Positions 29,007-39,220 of a stretch of 64,000 nucleotides of DNA are shown piece by piece. The translations under genes were made by a program, and so were the position numbers. Below the pieces are notes generated by a model that was not told the origin of the DNA, did no database searches, and worked only from the letters and a program-made list of their open reading frames with translations. The stretch is from Corynebacterium vitaeruminis (GTDB lineage Bacteria > Actinomycetota > Actinomycetes > Mycobacteriales > Mycobacteriaceae), in assembly GCF_001054325.1 (NCBI RefSeq), contig NZ_JVVM01000010.1, positions 36,942 through 100,941 of the forward strand, read 5' to 3'. Position 1 is the first letter of the stretch. Every line of letters starts with the position of its first letter.

Positions 29007-31379
29007 ATGTCGCAGCTTGTCGAGGGGCAGATTCTCGATGGTCGCTACCGTATTGGAGCCACCATCGCGCACGGTGGGATGAGCACCGTGTACTGCGCCA
29101 CCGATTTGCGGCTCGATCGCAGGGTGGCTGCGAAGGTCATGGACCCGCGCTTTGTCGACGACGAGTCTTTCCGTATCCGTTTCGAACGTGAGGCTCGCGC
29201 GGTCGCGCATCTCAATGATGAGTCGCTGGTCAATGTTTATGACCAGGGCACAGACCCGGCTGGGCATGTGTTCCTCATTATGGAATTCGTCGACGGCGGC
29301 ACACTGCGCGAACTGCTCCGTCAGCGCGGTCCGATGCCTCCGCACGCGGCTGCCGTCGTTATGCGCTCGGTTCTTCGTGCCCTGTCCGTGGCGCATTCCC
29401 GTGGCATGGTGCACCGCGATATTAAGCCGGAAAACGTGCTAATTGCCTCGGACGGGCGCGTGAAGCTAGCGGACTTCGGTCTAGTGCGCGCGGCCGCTGA
29501 TGCCAAGGTGACCTCCAACTCCGTCATCGTCGGTACCGTGGCTTATCTTGCCCCAGAGCAGGTCACGGGCGAGTCCATCTCCCCCGCCTCCGATGTGTAT
29601 TCGGCGGGCATTTTGCTCTTTGAGCTGCTTACCGGCACTACCCCGTTTATCGCCGATTCTTCGCTGGGCGTCGCTATGAAGCGCCTGAACGAAGATGTCC
29701 CGCCGCCATCCGAGCTCATCGACGGCGTTCCGGAGGAGTTCGACGAGTTGGTCGCCCGTGCTTGTTCCCGCAAGCCGGAAAATCGGTTTGCAACTGCCGA
29801 GGAATTCGCCGACGCACTCGAAGAAATTGTAGACGAATTGGAGTTGCCGCCGTTCCGCGTGCCTTCCCCTGTGAATTCGGCTGCCGCCAACGCCGCCGCG
29901 GCCGAGGACTTCATCCCGGACATTCGCCGTCCGGTACACCCGGACATCGGCCATGCGGATGAACGCCACGACACCGCAGAGACGACACCAGAGCGATTCG
30001 GTCACGATGCCTATGGCTTCTCGACGGACACACCCGGTGGCCCTGTCTCTCCCCTACCACCGGGACCACCGAAGCTCTTCGATGATTTCGATGACCCGGA
30101 TGCGGGTCGGACGCGCGCATTCGAACGCCACGATGGGTACGATTCCGCTGCTTGGGAAACCCCAGCCCCGCAGGGCGGAGCCGTCATACCAGCTGAAGGT
30201 TCGGATCCACCCGAATATCCGCTGCCGCCGGGTTCTCAGGGGCCCCAGCATCTGCAGCCGCGATCTGCTCAGACACAGACGCCGAAGAGCCGTCGTGCTA
30301 CCAGGCAGCGGACGCGTCGCGGATGCGCATTGTGGCTGATTATCGCGCTGGTTGCCACCTTGGGCATGGGCCTCGGTGCATGGTGGCTGGGCTCTGGCCG
30401 CTACGGCGAGGTCCCTTCCATCACTGGGCTGTCACAGCCACAGGCGATGACCGCAATCAGCGAAGCGGGCTTTGAACCGGTGGTCGATGAACGCTACGAC
30501 AACGATGTAGCAGTGTCCCAGATTATTGGCTCGGAGCCGCTGGCTGGTGCGCGGGTTGTCCGTGGTGATGATGTGCGTGTTCTGGTCAGCCTCGGACGCC
30601 CAACCGTGCCCGCATATCCTGCGAACCACTCCAAGGAAGTGTTCAGCGCAGCCCTAGCTAAGCGAACCTTGAAAGAAGAGGTCGGAGACCCCGTCTTTTC
30701 CGATGATGTCTCCACCGGCGGATTAGTCTTTGCGGTCCCCGCTCCAGGCCAGTCCGTCGATGTTGGCTCAGTTGTGACCGTGCACTATTCCAAGGGCCCG
30801 GCACCGGTGAGGGTACCGAAGATTGTGGGGCTTCGAGAGGATGAAGCTCGTGAGCTGCTGAGCAAGGCCGGGCTGGAAGTCCGGGAAGTATCGGAAGAGT
30901 TCTCGTCCTCTGCTGAGCCGGACGAGGTTATTTCTGTGTCTCCTGAGGAAGGTACTGGCCTCGAACGCGGAAGTTCTGTGACTCTGACCATTAACAACGG
31001 CATCGAAGTGCCCAATGTGGTGGGCAAGTCGGAGGATACTGCCCGCAAGATGCTGCAGCGCGCGGGCATTGAGGTTAGCGAGGTAAAGGACGCGTCCTCG
31101 TCATCGCGCGACTATGGCCGCGTTGACGCAATCTCGCCGAGTGCAGGCCGTCTGGTTAACCCCAATGATGCAACTGTCACGCTGACCGTGTCCAGGGCAG
31201 TAAAGGTTCCGCAGCTGCTGGGTAAGACCGTTGCGCAGGCACGTCGTGAAGCGGAGAAACAGCATCTTCAGCTTGACATCGACGGCTCTGTGAACGATGA
31301 CGACCGCATCGTGTTGCAGTCACCCCGACCGGGCGCGAAGGCCACAGCGGGCGACAGCATTTCGGTCAGCACTCTGTAA
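29007..31379 (+). CDS. pknL: Serine/threonine protein kinase PknL with five PASTA domains
   Basis: 790 residues. The kinase domain (about 14-280) has Lys43 in AAKVM, HRD at 136-138 with catalytic D138, and DFG at 156-158. A Pro/Asp-rich linker (about 283-438) leads to one membrane helix (440-462) and an external region of five consecutive PASTA repeats (about 467-790), each starting VP or VxxxxG. PASTA domains sense muropeptide or lipid II, so the kinase should couple wall status to phosphorylation of targets such as the adjacent Rv2175c-like protein. The M. tuberculosis PknL lacks PASTA repeats; the corynebacterial form carries them. Confidence 0.93.
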   Translation: MSQLVEGQILDGRYRIGATIAHGGMSTVYCATDLRLDRRVAAKVMDPRFVDDESFRIRFEREARAVAHLNDESLVNVYDQGTDPAGHVFLIMEFVDGGTLRELLRQRGPMPPHAAAVVMRSVLRALSVAHSRGMVHRDIKPENVLIASDGRVKLADFGLVRAAADAKVTSNSVIVGTVAYLAPEQVTGESISPASDVYSAGILLFELLTGTTPFIADSSLGVAMKRLNEDVPPPSELIDGVPEEFDELVARACSRKPENRFATAEEFADALEEIVDELELPPFRVPSPVNSAAANAAAAEDFIPDIRRPVHPDIGHADERHDTAETTPERFGHDAYGFSTDTPGGPVSPLPPGPPKLFDDFDDPDAGRTRAFERHDGYDSAAWETPAPQGGAVIPAEGSDPPEYPLPPGSQGPQHLQPRSAQTQTPKSRRATRQRTRRGCALWLIIALVATLGMGLGAWWLGSGRYGEVPSITGLSQPQAMTAISEAGFEPVVDERYDNDVAVSQIIGSEPLAGARVVRGDDVRVLVSLGRPTVPAYPANHSKEVFSAALAKRTLKEEVGDPVFSDDVSTGGLVFAVPAPGQSVDVGSVVTVHYSKGPAPVRVPKIVGLREDEARELLSKAGLEVREVSEEFSSSAEPDEVISVSPEEGTGLERGSSVTLTINNGIEVPNVVGKSEDTARKMLQRAGIEVSEVKDASSSSRDYGRVDAISPSAGRLVNPNDATVTLTVSRAVKVPQLLGKTVAQARREAEKQHLQLDIDGSVNDDDRIVLQSPRPGAKATAGDSISVSTL

Positions 31380-31380
31380 A

Positions 31381-31424
31381 GAGTGCAGCACTGTAAGGAG
31401 TGCAGCACTGTGCTAGCTGCACTC
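31381..31424. repeat. Duplicated 14-bp repeat forming a hairpin between pknL and aroG
   Basis: GAGTGCAGCACTGT occurs at 31381-31394 and again at 31398-31411. The second copy pairs with GCTGCACTC (31416-31424) to give a 9-bp stem and 9-nt loop. It lies between the convergent stops of pknL and aroG. No clear U-tract follows, so it is only a possible terminator. Confidence 0.7.
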
Positions 31425-31440
31425 GTTGTACCTAGCTGAA

Positions 31441-32832
<1,392 letters not shown>

Positions 32833-32894
32833 TCATTGTAGTGCCCACGCCGGAAGGGTGTTAGTCAGGTCACCAAATATTCGAATTCCGCTGC

Positions 32895-33386
32895 CTAATC
32901 AAGCGGCATCTTCTCTGCAATCCGCTGAAATTTCACTAGATTGTGCTGGGCATCTGCCAGCGCGTCGTGCTTGCCTGCGGTCTGCTTGGGCAGCCGTGGT
33001 TTGCCTGCCATCTCCCAATACTGCTTGAGTTCGCGGGTATAGCGCGGCATGACCTGTGGCAGCTTGGTCATATCGCCCCAAAGCTGCACCAACGCAATGT
33101 GATCATAGGCCCCCACCCAAGCCCATAGCTCTGGGCTACCTGTACCGGGTTCTGTGAAAAATGCCAGTAGTTCCTCGCGGATAGTGTCCCGGTTCTTCCA
33201 CAGCGGGGATGAGGGATTGGGCAGCTGATTGAGCACATTGGCCCGCACCCACGGGCCAGCCTTACTCTCATTGAACTCGGTAGACACCGCGTAGTACTCG
33301 CGGCCGTCCTCAGCTACGACACCGATGGAGACAAGATCAATTGTCTTGCCGTCTTCAATAAACTCGGTGTCATAAAAATAACGCAC
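32895..33386 (-). CDS. DEDDh 3'-5' exoribonuclease, RNase AS type
   Basis: 163 residues with the catalytic set visible: D6 and E8 in FYDTEF, D95 in GAYDHIAL, H140 and D145 in GKHDALADAQHN. It matches Rv2179c, which degrades adenylated RNA, and sits in the same place downstream of the DAHP synthase. A separate promoter is likely because a 147-bp gap separates it from the acyltransferase gene. Confidence 0.88.
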   Translation of the reverse strand: MRYFYDTEFIEDGKTIDLVSIGVVAEDGREYYAVSTEFNESKAGPWVRANVLNQLPNPSSPLWKNRDTIREELLAFFTEPGTGSPELWAWVGAYDHIALVQLWGDMTKLPQVMPRYTRELKQYWEMAGKPRLPKQTAGKHDALADAQHNLVKFQRIAEKMPLD

Positions 33387-33533
33387 GGTGTGGAATCCTC
33401 TCCAGCCTCAGCCTCGCGTCGGCTATCTCGCGACTGAAAAAATGTGGAGCCCTACCGAGCAGTTCTTCCCACGCACCAAATCGGCATAGGAAGTGTGCAG
33501 CCCCGCTGTCGCGAAAACTATCTGCGCCTTATT

Positions 33534-34325
33534 CTAGCGAGCGCGTCGAAACCAGCGACGAGGGGTCGGCTTCGGCCCCGGAGCCGGAATAGTCAGCTCG
33601 CCACCCGGCTCGGTCCCTTCCGGATAGCCGTTGCCGGCCTCCAAGGACTTCTTCACATCGGTCGCATATGCATTGACATATTCCTGACCCGAGAGCTTCT
33701 GAATCTCCTTAATCAGATCATCTGTCAGCGCCCTGGCCGCTTCGTACTCATCGCTGTACTTGGCTTTGTACTCCGACGGATCGATTGGATCGCCGATAAT
33801 CGTGCCAACCTTCACCGGACGCGGAATCCACGAACCAATCGGGTTGGCCTTCTCCGTATCGATCATCGCCATTGGAAACACCGGTACACCGGTCTCCAGC
33901 GCCACACGCGCCGCACCGGTTTTACCGCGGTACAGTCGACCATCCGGGCTGCGAGTTCCCTCCAAGGAAATGCCCAGTAGGTCACCGCGCGACAGCACTT
34001 TCAAACCGGCATTCAGCGCATCGCGAGCCGCATCACCAGACGTACGGTCAATCGGCACCTGCCCGACCGAAGAGAAAAAGAACTTCTGAATACCGCCGAC
34101 AAAGCCCGGCGTGGTGAAGTACTCCGCCTTCGCCAGGAACGTCAGCTGACGACGGCAGACCAGTGGGAAGAAAAAGTGATCCATCACAGCGAGGTGGTTC
34201 GACACCATCAGCGCTGGGCCTTCCTGTGGAATCTTCTCACCACCGATGTAGTAGGGGCGATTATAAATCCGCAGCCAAGGACCGATGAGGATGTACTTAA
34301 AGAACTTGTACCAGCGATTATTCAC
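33534..34325 (-). CDS. PlsC-type lysophospholipid acyltransferase
   Basis: 263 residues. The acyltransferase motif HX4D is H44-D49 in SNHLAVMDHFFF, and the glycerol-phosphate-binding region SLEGTRSPDGRLYRGKTGAARVALETGVPVFPM follows. The C-terminus is Pro/Arg-rich. It should acylate position 2 of lysophosphatidate or a related glycolipid at the membrane. The homologue is Rv2182c. It lies 104 bp downstream of glk in the same direction as pimB' and glk, so it may belong to that transcript. Confidence 0.85.
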   Translation of the reverse strand: MNNRWYKFFKYILIGPWLRIYNRPYYIGGEKIPQEGPALMVSNHLAVMDHFFFPLVCRRQLTFLAKAEYFTTPGFVGGIQKFFFSSVGQVPIDRTSGDAARDALNAGLKVLSRGDLLGISLEGTRSPDGRLYRGKTGAARVALETGVPVFPMAMIDTEKANPIGSWIPRPVKVGTIIGDPIDPSEYKAKYSDEYEAARALTDDLIKEIQKLSGQEYVNAYATDVKKSLEAGNGYPEGTEPGGELTIPAPGPKPTPRRWFRRAR

Positions 34326-34429
34326 AGTTTAAAACTATACAGGTTCACATCGTCCAGGGATCCAACTCCGCAGCTATTCCCCCCCACTTTTTCGCGGGCG
34401 GGGTCCCCAAAAATCCCCCAAATTACGCT

Positions 34430-35443
34430 TTAGGACGACGCCGCATCCTCAGCAGCCACAACGCTGCGCGCAATATCTGCCACACCAATCAACCCGGCAT
34501 CGGCACCGAGCTCAGCGATTCGCACCTCCGCCACCGGACGATAGCCGGCACCGGTGAGATTCCGGGCAAACTCCGCCTTAGCATTGTCTAGGTACAAATC
34601 AGAAGCCGAGGCAACGCCTCCACCGATGACAATCAACTCCGGATCAAAAACATCACCCACCATCGACAGGCCACGCCCCAACCAAGTAGCGAAATCATCA
34701 ACCGCAGCCAGAGCCAAATCATCCCCCTGCCGAGCAGCCGAGACGACATCGGTACCAGTCACCGAGCCAGCCACGAGCCCGTCGGTAAGCCGAGAGAAGT
34801 AGCGACCGGATTCAGAGAGCTCTTGCGCAGTCGTAACCAATGCCGTACCCGAGCAGTAACGCTCCAAGCAACCGCGTTTCCCACAGGAGCAGGGCCGACC
34901 ATCTGGCACAACGGTAAGGTGACCGAATTCCGGTGCCGTGCCGTACGCGCCGCGATAAATCTCACCGCCCTGCATCATCGCGCCGCCAATTCCCGTACCG
35001 AGCGCAAAAAGCACCCAGTTATCCGCACCGCGAGCCGCACCAAAGCGATACTCACCCCACGCGGCTGAGTTGGCGTCGTGCTCAAGCTGCAGGGGGCACG
35101 GGAGAAGCAAGGATAAACGCTTGACGACGTTCGCATCGCGCCACGGCAGATGCGGAGCAAAGCGAACCGTCTGACGGTCAGAATCCAAGAAACCAGCTAC
35201 AGCTAAGCCGATGGCGCTGACATCTGGGAAGCGCTCAACCAAGCGCTCAGAAGTCTGGACAATGCCACGTTCGATGGCATCCACGCTGCCATCAGAGCTG
35301 GTCTGCACTCGGTACAACACCTGCCCATCAGCGCTGACCACCGCAGCACGCAGGTTTGTTCCACCAATATCAAAACCGATGGCCGGGCTATCAGCGGTGG
35401 TGGACTCGTCTGAGCTCGGATGAATCGGAATATCGATGGCCAT
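34430..35443 (-). CDS. glk: ROK-family glucokinase
   Basis: 337 residues with the N-terminal phosphate loop FDIGGTNLRAA, EHDANSAAWGEY around the catalytic Asp, ALGTGIGGAM and the ROK zinc motif CSCGKRGCLERYC. It phosphorylates glucose with ATP; other hexoses or mannose cannot be excluded. In C. glutamicum a glucokinase gene is also adjacent to pimB'. Only 9 nt separate it from pimB' upstream, so they are probably co-transcribed. Confidence 0.87.
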   Translation of the reverse strand: MAIDIPIHPSSDESTTADSPAIGFDIGGTNLRAAVVSADGQVLYRVQTSSDGSVDAIERGIVQTSERLVERFPDVSAIGLAVAGFLDSDRQTVRFAPHLPWRDANVVKRLSLLLPCPLQLEHDANSAAWGEYRFGAARGADNWVLFALGTGIGGAMMQGGEIYRGAYGTAPEFGHLTVVPDGRPCSCGKRGCLERYCSGTALVTTAQELSESGRYFSRLTDGLVAGSVTGTDVVSAARQGDDLALAAVDDFATWLGRGLSMVGDVFDPELIVIGGGVASASDLYLDNAKAEFARNLTGAGYRPVAEVRIAELGADAGLIGVADIARSVVAAEDAASS

Positions 35444-35452
35444 AACAGTTAA

Positions 35453-36607
35453 TTATAAAGGGCTTGCGCAGGTTCGGAGAATTCGGCGAGCACGCGCAGC
35501 CATGACCTCCCAGGTCCACGACTGCACGACATGCTCCCGACCGCGGGCTCCCATCGCCGCCGCCCGCTCCGGATTATCCAAAATCTCAACCAGACCGGTG
35601 GCGACACTGCGCTCCGAGCTCCCATCGACCACGATGCCCGTTTCACCGTCAATGACAGTCTCCGGAGCGCCGCCGGAATTGCCAGCTATCACGGGGACAC
35701 CACAGGCCTGTGCTTCCAAGTAGACGATGCCGAGTCCTTCCACATCGAGACCTCGACCACGGGTCCGGGCCGGCATGGCGAAAACGCTGGCTGCATTGTA
35801 GTAGGCAGGGAGATCCTCAAAGGAGACCTTACCGGCAAAAATAACCTGGTCAGCGACCCCGAGCCTTTCCGCCAGCTTTTCCAGCTCTCGTTCCAGCGAA
35901 CCAACGCCGACAATCAGCAACTTGGTGTCTGGGTGCCGCTCAAGAACCTTAGGCATGCTGCGGATAAGCATGTCCTGTCCTTTTCGGCGCACTAGCCGGG
36001 AGATACAGACAATAAGTGGCTGGGACTCACCGATTCCGTGGCGCTTCCGAATCTCCTGCCCCAATTCGGGGTCCGGGGAAAACCTCTTGATATCAACACC
36101 GGAGGGAAGGCGTTCAAATGCGGTTTGCGGGCCAAAAGCTGCGGCGAATCGACCACGGGTGTAGCGGGAAATATAGGTCACAACATCGGAGCTTTTACCA
36201 ATGCACCCCAACATATGGCGGGTCAATGGCAGCATCGACCAGCCCACTTCATGTCCATGAGTGGTAGCGACAATGCGGGTTGCACCTGCGCGACGGCACG
36301 CGTCGGCAAGCAAACCAAGTGGCGCGGCGGCACCAAACCAGACGGTGTCAATGCGTTCGGTGCGAATAATCTGAGCGGCGCGGCGAGCTACGTGCGGTAG
36401 CGGCAGCAGCACGGAATCACACATGCGGTAGACGCGGTACGGTAGCGACTCGTCGTAGGCGCGGAGCTTTTCTTCGGGGGCTCGCGAGGACGCGAGGACT
36501 ACGAGGTTCTCTGGATCCAAACGAGCACAGAAATCACGCAGGTAGGACTCGATTCCACCATCGCGAGGCGGGAAGTCATTCGTAATGAGCAGTACGCGCG
36601 CAGACAT
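35453..36607 (-). CDS. pimB: GT4 mannosyltransferase PimB' (second mannose of phosphatidylinositol mannosides)
   Basis: 384 residues with the GT-B fold. N-terminal LLITNDFPPRDGGIESYL is the acceptor-side start; the C-terminal donor motif EX7E is present in VEGLGIVYLEAQACGVPV, and SRLVRRKGQDMLI is the standard GT4 linker segment. PimB' transfers mannose from GDP-mannose to PIM1 to form PIM2, the anchor for lipomannan extended by MptB (encoded in this window). The homologue is Rv2188c. Confidence 0.88.
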   Translation of the reverse strand: MSARVLLITNDFPPRDGGIESYLRDFCARLDPENLVVLASSRAPEEKLRAYDESLPYRVYRMCDSVLLPLPHVARRAAQIIRTERIDTVWFGAAAPLGLLADACRRAGATRIVATTHGHEVGWSMLPLTRHMLGCIGKSSDVVTYISRYTRGRFAAAFGPQTAFERLPSGVDIKRFSPDPELGQEIRKRHGIGESQPLIVCISRLVRRKGQDMLIRSMPKVLERHPDTKLLIVGVGSLERELEKLAERLGVADQVIFAGKVSFEDLPAYYNAASVFAMPARTRGRGLDVEGLGIVYLEAQACGVPVIAGNSGGAPETVIDGETGIVVDGSSERSVATGLVEILDNPERAAAMGARGREHVVQSWTWEVMAARARRILRTCASPL

Positions 36608-36660
36608 GGAGCCGAGTTTATCTACCTTGACTAAAAAGACGCGAAGCCGCCTGCCGCTAG

Positions 36661-37761
36661 TTAGAAGCGGACAGCGCCCTGGTACGGGCCGCCCTGGTCG
36701 ATGGAAACGACCTGGACCGGAATGCCGTAGTCGGAAGCATGGACAATCTGACCGTTGCCGATGTACATGCCCACGTGCGTGATTCCCGGGTAGTAACCGA
36801 TGATGTCGCCTGGCTGCAGCTGGTCACGGCTTACCGGGGTGCCACCGGCGAGCTGCGCCTGCGAGGTACGCGGAATGGACTTACCAATCTGCTGGTACGC
36901 CCAGTACATCAGACCGGAGCAGTCGAATGCGGAGGGACCAGCAGCTCCCCACGAGTACGGGGAACCCAGCTTGGACATCGCGGCATCGACTGCCCCGGAG
37001 GATCCGAGCAGCTTATCCAGGCCTTCGGTGATTGGGTTGTTCTTGGAAATCCAAATTTCCCGCTGCTCGGGGCTCAGCGAATCAACCATGGACTTGACGC
37101 GCTCTGCGCGCTCATCAAATTCGGCGCTGCGCCTGTCCAAATCATCGCGGCGTTTGGACAGGTCATCGAGCTGCTTGCGGATATCACTCTGCAGACGCAG
37201 CGCATTGGCCTTGCCATCCTCCGCATCCTTGCGGGCTTGCACCGCACGGCTGACAACTTCGTCATTGTCGCGGAACATCTTGTTGATATATCCCGCACGG
37301 TCGATAGCGTCCTGGGCACTGGTAGATCCGAGCGCAGCGGACAACGGGTCGACGATTTCGCCTCGCATTCGCTTCTTAGCGAAGTACGAAATCTCACCAG
37401 ATAGCACCTTGAGGTCATCTTGCGCTCGAAGAACCTGATCTTCAGCGTTCTGCAGTTCGCCCTCGGCGCGGCGGAGTTCCTCTTCCTTGGCCTGAACCTG
37501 GGAATCCAGCTCGGTAACTTCCTCAGAAACCCCTTCGGTATCCCGAGAAATCTTTTCCAGCTCGGCGATGATGCCGTCGGCAGTAGCCAAATCCGGGGCA
37601 GGCTGCTCATCCTGCGCAGACGCAATCGGCGCTAGGCTCACAGAGCCGAAGGTCAGTCCAGTCGCGACAGTAAGTCCGACGACACCGCGACGAGAGTGGT
37701 GGAGACAACGAGAACCGCGGTAACGCGACAAATCCACACCCTTTTCAAGTTTTGTATTCAA
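36661..37761 (-). CDS. NlpC/P60 peptidoglycan endopeptidase with N-terminal coiled coil
   Basis: 366 residues. A signal peptide to about residue 49 contains HSRRGVVGL, a possible twin-arginine motif. A long coiled coil spans about 63-230. The C-terminal NlpC/P60 domain has Cys281 in FDCSGL, His329 in GITHVGMY and His341 in IVHAS, a complete catalytic set. Such enzymes cut the D-Glu-mDAP bond and separate daughter cells; the coiled coil usually restrains the catalytic domain. Equivalent to Rv2190c/cg2401. Confidence 0.92.
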   Translation of the reverse strand: MNTKLEKGVDLSRYRGSRCLHHSRRGVVGLTVATGLTFGSVSLAPIASAQDEQPAPDLATADGIIAELEKISRDTEGVSEEVTELDSQVQAKEEELRRAEGELQNAEDQVLRAQDDLKVLSGEISYFAKKRMRGEIVDPLSAALGSTSAQDAIDRAGYINKMFRDNDEVVSRAVQARKDAEDGKANALRLQSDIRKQLDDLSKRRDDLDRRSAEFDERAERVKSMVDSLSPEQREIWISKNNPITEGLDKLLGSSGAVDAAMSKLGSPYSWGAAGPSAFDCSGLMYWAYQQIGKSIPRTSQAQLAGGTPVSRDQLQPGDIIGYYPGITHVGMYIGNGQIVHASDYGIPVQVVSIDQGGPYQGAVRF

Positions 37762-38069
37762 ATTTCTTCCCCGAAAATCTACACATCAAACCGCTTGACG
37801 CAACCGAGCAAATTGTAGCAGCCTTGCCGCGAAACGACACACTGACAAACCACCAGCGTAAAGGGGTATCCAAAGGGAGCATTCAGGATGGCCTTTTACC
37901 CCATACGTCGTGCAAACGTTGTGCAAAAACAAAAACGAGGCAAGCGCCTCCCGCAGTGCTTTACGACGTACATAGCGTCAGCACCCGGGCGCTCACCTCG
38001 GTGACCCTAAAAAGAGCCAAGACTTTGCGGAGCAACTAGGCCCCGCAAGTTGTCGTCCGTTTAAACAGA
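37762..38069. other. 308-bp intergenic region between the two NlpC/P60 genes
   Basis: Contains the terminator of the upstream endopeptidase gene (37925-37952) and must contain the promoter of the 36661-37761 gene. No gene, repeat or riboswitch like the one upstream of 38648 is visible here. Confidence 0.7.
37925..37950 (-). terminator. Intrinsic terminator of the second NlpC/P60 gene
   Basis: On the minus strand GAGGC-GCTT-GCCTC (37937-37950) is followed by GTTTTTGTTTTTG. It lies about 120 bp beyond the stop at 38070 and separates the two endopeptidase genes into independent transcripts. Confidence 0.8.
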
Positions 38070-38648
38070 TTAGAAGCGGACGAAGTTGTGAACCGGCATG
38101 TAGTTCATCGGAGCTTCCTTGACGACGTCACCGGACTGCGGAGCGTGAATCACGTTGCCGTTACCGGAGAAGATACCGACGTGGGTAGCACCGGAGTAGA
38201 AGGAGACGATGTCACCCAGTGCCGGGCTGGAAACCGGGGCACCCTGGGAAGCCTGAGCCTGGGAGGTACGCGGGATGGACTTACCAACCTGCTGGTATGC
38301 CCAGGAGGTCAGACCGGAGCAGTCGAAGGAGTTCGGACCGGTGGCGCCCCAAACATACGGGGAACCAATCTTGGAACGTGCAGCGGAAACGATTGCCGAA
38401 CCGGTGGACGGTGCTGCAACGTTTGCAACGCTGCCAGCGGAAACCCGACCGGTGACCTCGTTGACCTTGCCAACAACATCCTGCAGACCTGCAACCTGCG
38501 GGCTATCAAAGCCATTCAGTGCGCCCTGGATGTCATTCAGCGGGTTAGCGTTAGCTGCCGGAACGGCCAGAGCGGTAACGCCTGCGATGGTTGCGCCAAA
38601 TGCGACTGCGTTGCGTGCAAAGTTAGAACGGCGGTGGTGCTTGCCCAT
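38070..38648 (-). CDS. Secreted NlpC/P60 peptidoglycan hydrolase
   Basis: 192 residues with a signal peptide (NAVAFGATIAGVTALAVPAANA, cleavage near residue 34), a short linker (VAGLQDVVGKVNEV) and a C-terminal NlpC/P60 domain: Cys110 in FDCSGL, His156 in GATHVGIF, His168 in NVIHAP. It lacks the coiled coil of its neighbour. It should cut stem peptides in the wall. Expression is placed under a c-di-AMP riboswitch (38675-38815) in its leader. Equivalent to cg2402. Confidence 0.92.
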   Translation of the reverse strand: MGKHHRRSNFARNAVAFGATIAGVTALAVPAANANPLNDIQGALNGFDSPQVAGLQDVVGKVNEVTGRVSAGSVANVAAPSTGSAIVSAARSKIGSPYVWGATGPNSFDCSGLTSWAYQQVGKSIPRTSQAQASQGAPVSSPALGDIVSFYSGATHVGIFSGNGNVIHAPQSGDVVKEAPMNYMPVHNFVRF

Positions 38649-39220
38649 TGTTTTGAAACTCCAAAATCTTCCTGTTTAGCCGACCGGGTTAGCTGACGGG
38701 TTCGGAAGAATGGAAGACTTCCTACCCTCCGGGATTTTCCCTTTGGGATTCACCCCCAAGGTTTGAGGTGGGTCCCCGGCTCGAATCTCTCGAGGTTCTC
38801 ACTACTTAGACCCTCCAGAGCTTCGATAAGGCTCTGTGTTTTCTTATCAATGACCGGCACCAACTTCGTGGCCCCGTTTCAATGTCTCGATTAGGTTACG
38901 AAATGGCATCAAGTTTTGTCTAGCCATCCGTCAAGAAAACCGCCTTAGGACGCGTTGTTACCATCAATAGAACTAAACCGTTATCAACCCGTTATAACTA
39001 GACACTTCCCCCACAACAGAATGATAACGGTTTGATAAATCTATCACTACCTGGCGTTTTGAAGTTCGTAGGGAACTTTACACTTAGCACTTCGAAGTCG
39101 GCGCATTTTCACCACGAACCCAGAATGTGTTTTGCATCACACTCAGTTTTTCGGAAGCCCAATTTGCTCAAGTTTCACAGATTTAACACAATCAGGAGCA
39201 CTCAGAATAGGATTATTGAC
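38649..39220. other. Intergenic region holding a riboswitch leader and divergent promoters
   Basis: Besides the ydaO-type element, the part near 38920-39030 is AT-rich with several GATAACGG/CCGTTATC-like pieces (ACCGTTATCAACCCGTTATAAC, then GATAACGGTTTGATAA near 39023-39038). These could serve the divergent promoters. No further gene is supported; the open frame beginning at 39032 upstream of the nuclease start does not look coding. Confidence 0.65.
38675..38815 (-). promoter_or_regulatory. ydaO/yuaA-type cyclic di-AMP riboswitch
   Basis: Read on the minus strand, the leader contains CCGGGGACCC, then GGGGGTGAATCC, GGAGGGTAGG and the highly conserved end GAACCCGTCAGCTAACC followed by GGTCGGC (ending near 38679). 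These blocks, in this order and spacing, are the consensus of the ydaO riboswitch. It binds c-di-AMP and in actinobacteria typically precedes wall-hydrolase genes, switching them off when the ligand is abundant. The hydrolase start codon lies about 30 nt downstream. Boundaries are approximate. Confidence 0.85.

Noticed and set aside
38761..38815. tRNA-like segment (GATTCGAGCC on the minus strand)
   Set aside because: No cloverleaf can be formed; the bases belong to the ydaO-type riboswitch.
39032..39220. N-terminal extension of the exonuclease/GIY-YIG protein
   Set aside because: His/Phe/Ser-rich translation unlike a domain; the GTG at 39221 has AGGA upstream and starts just before the exonuclease fold.
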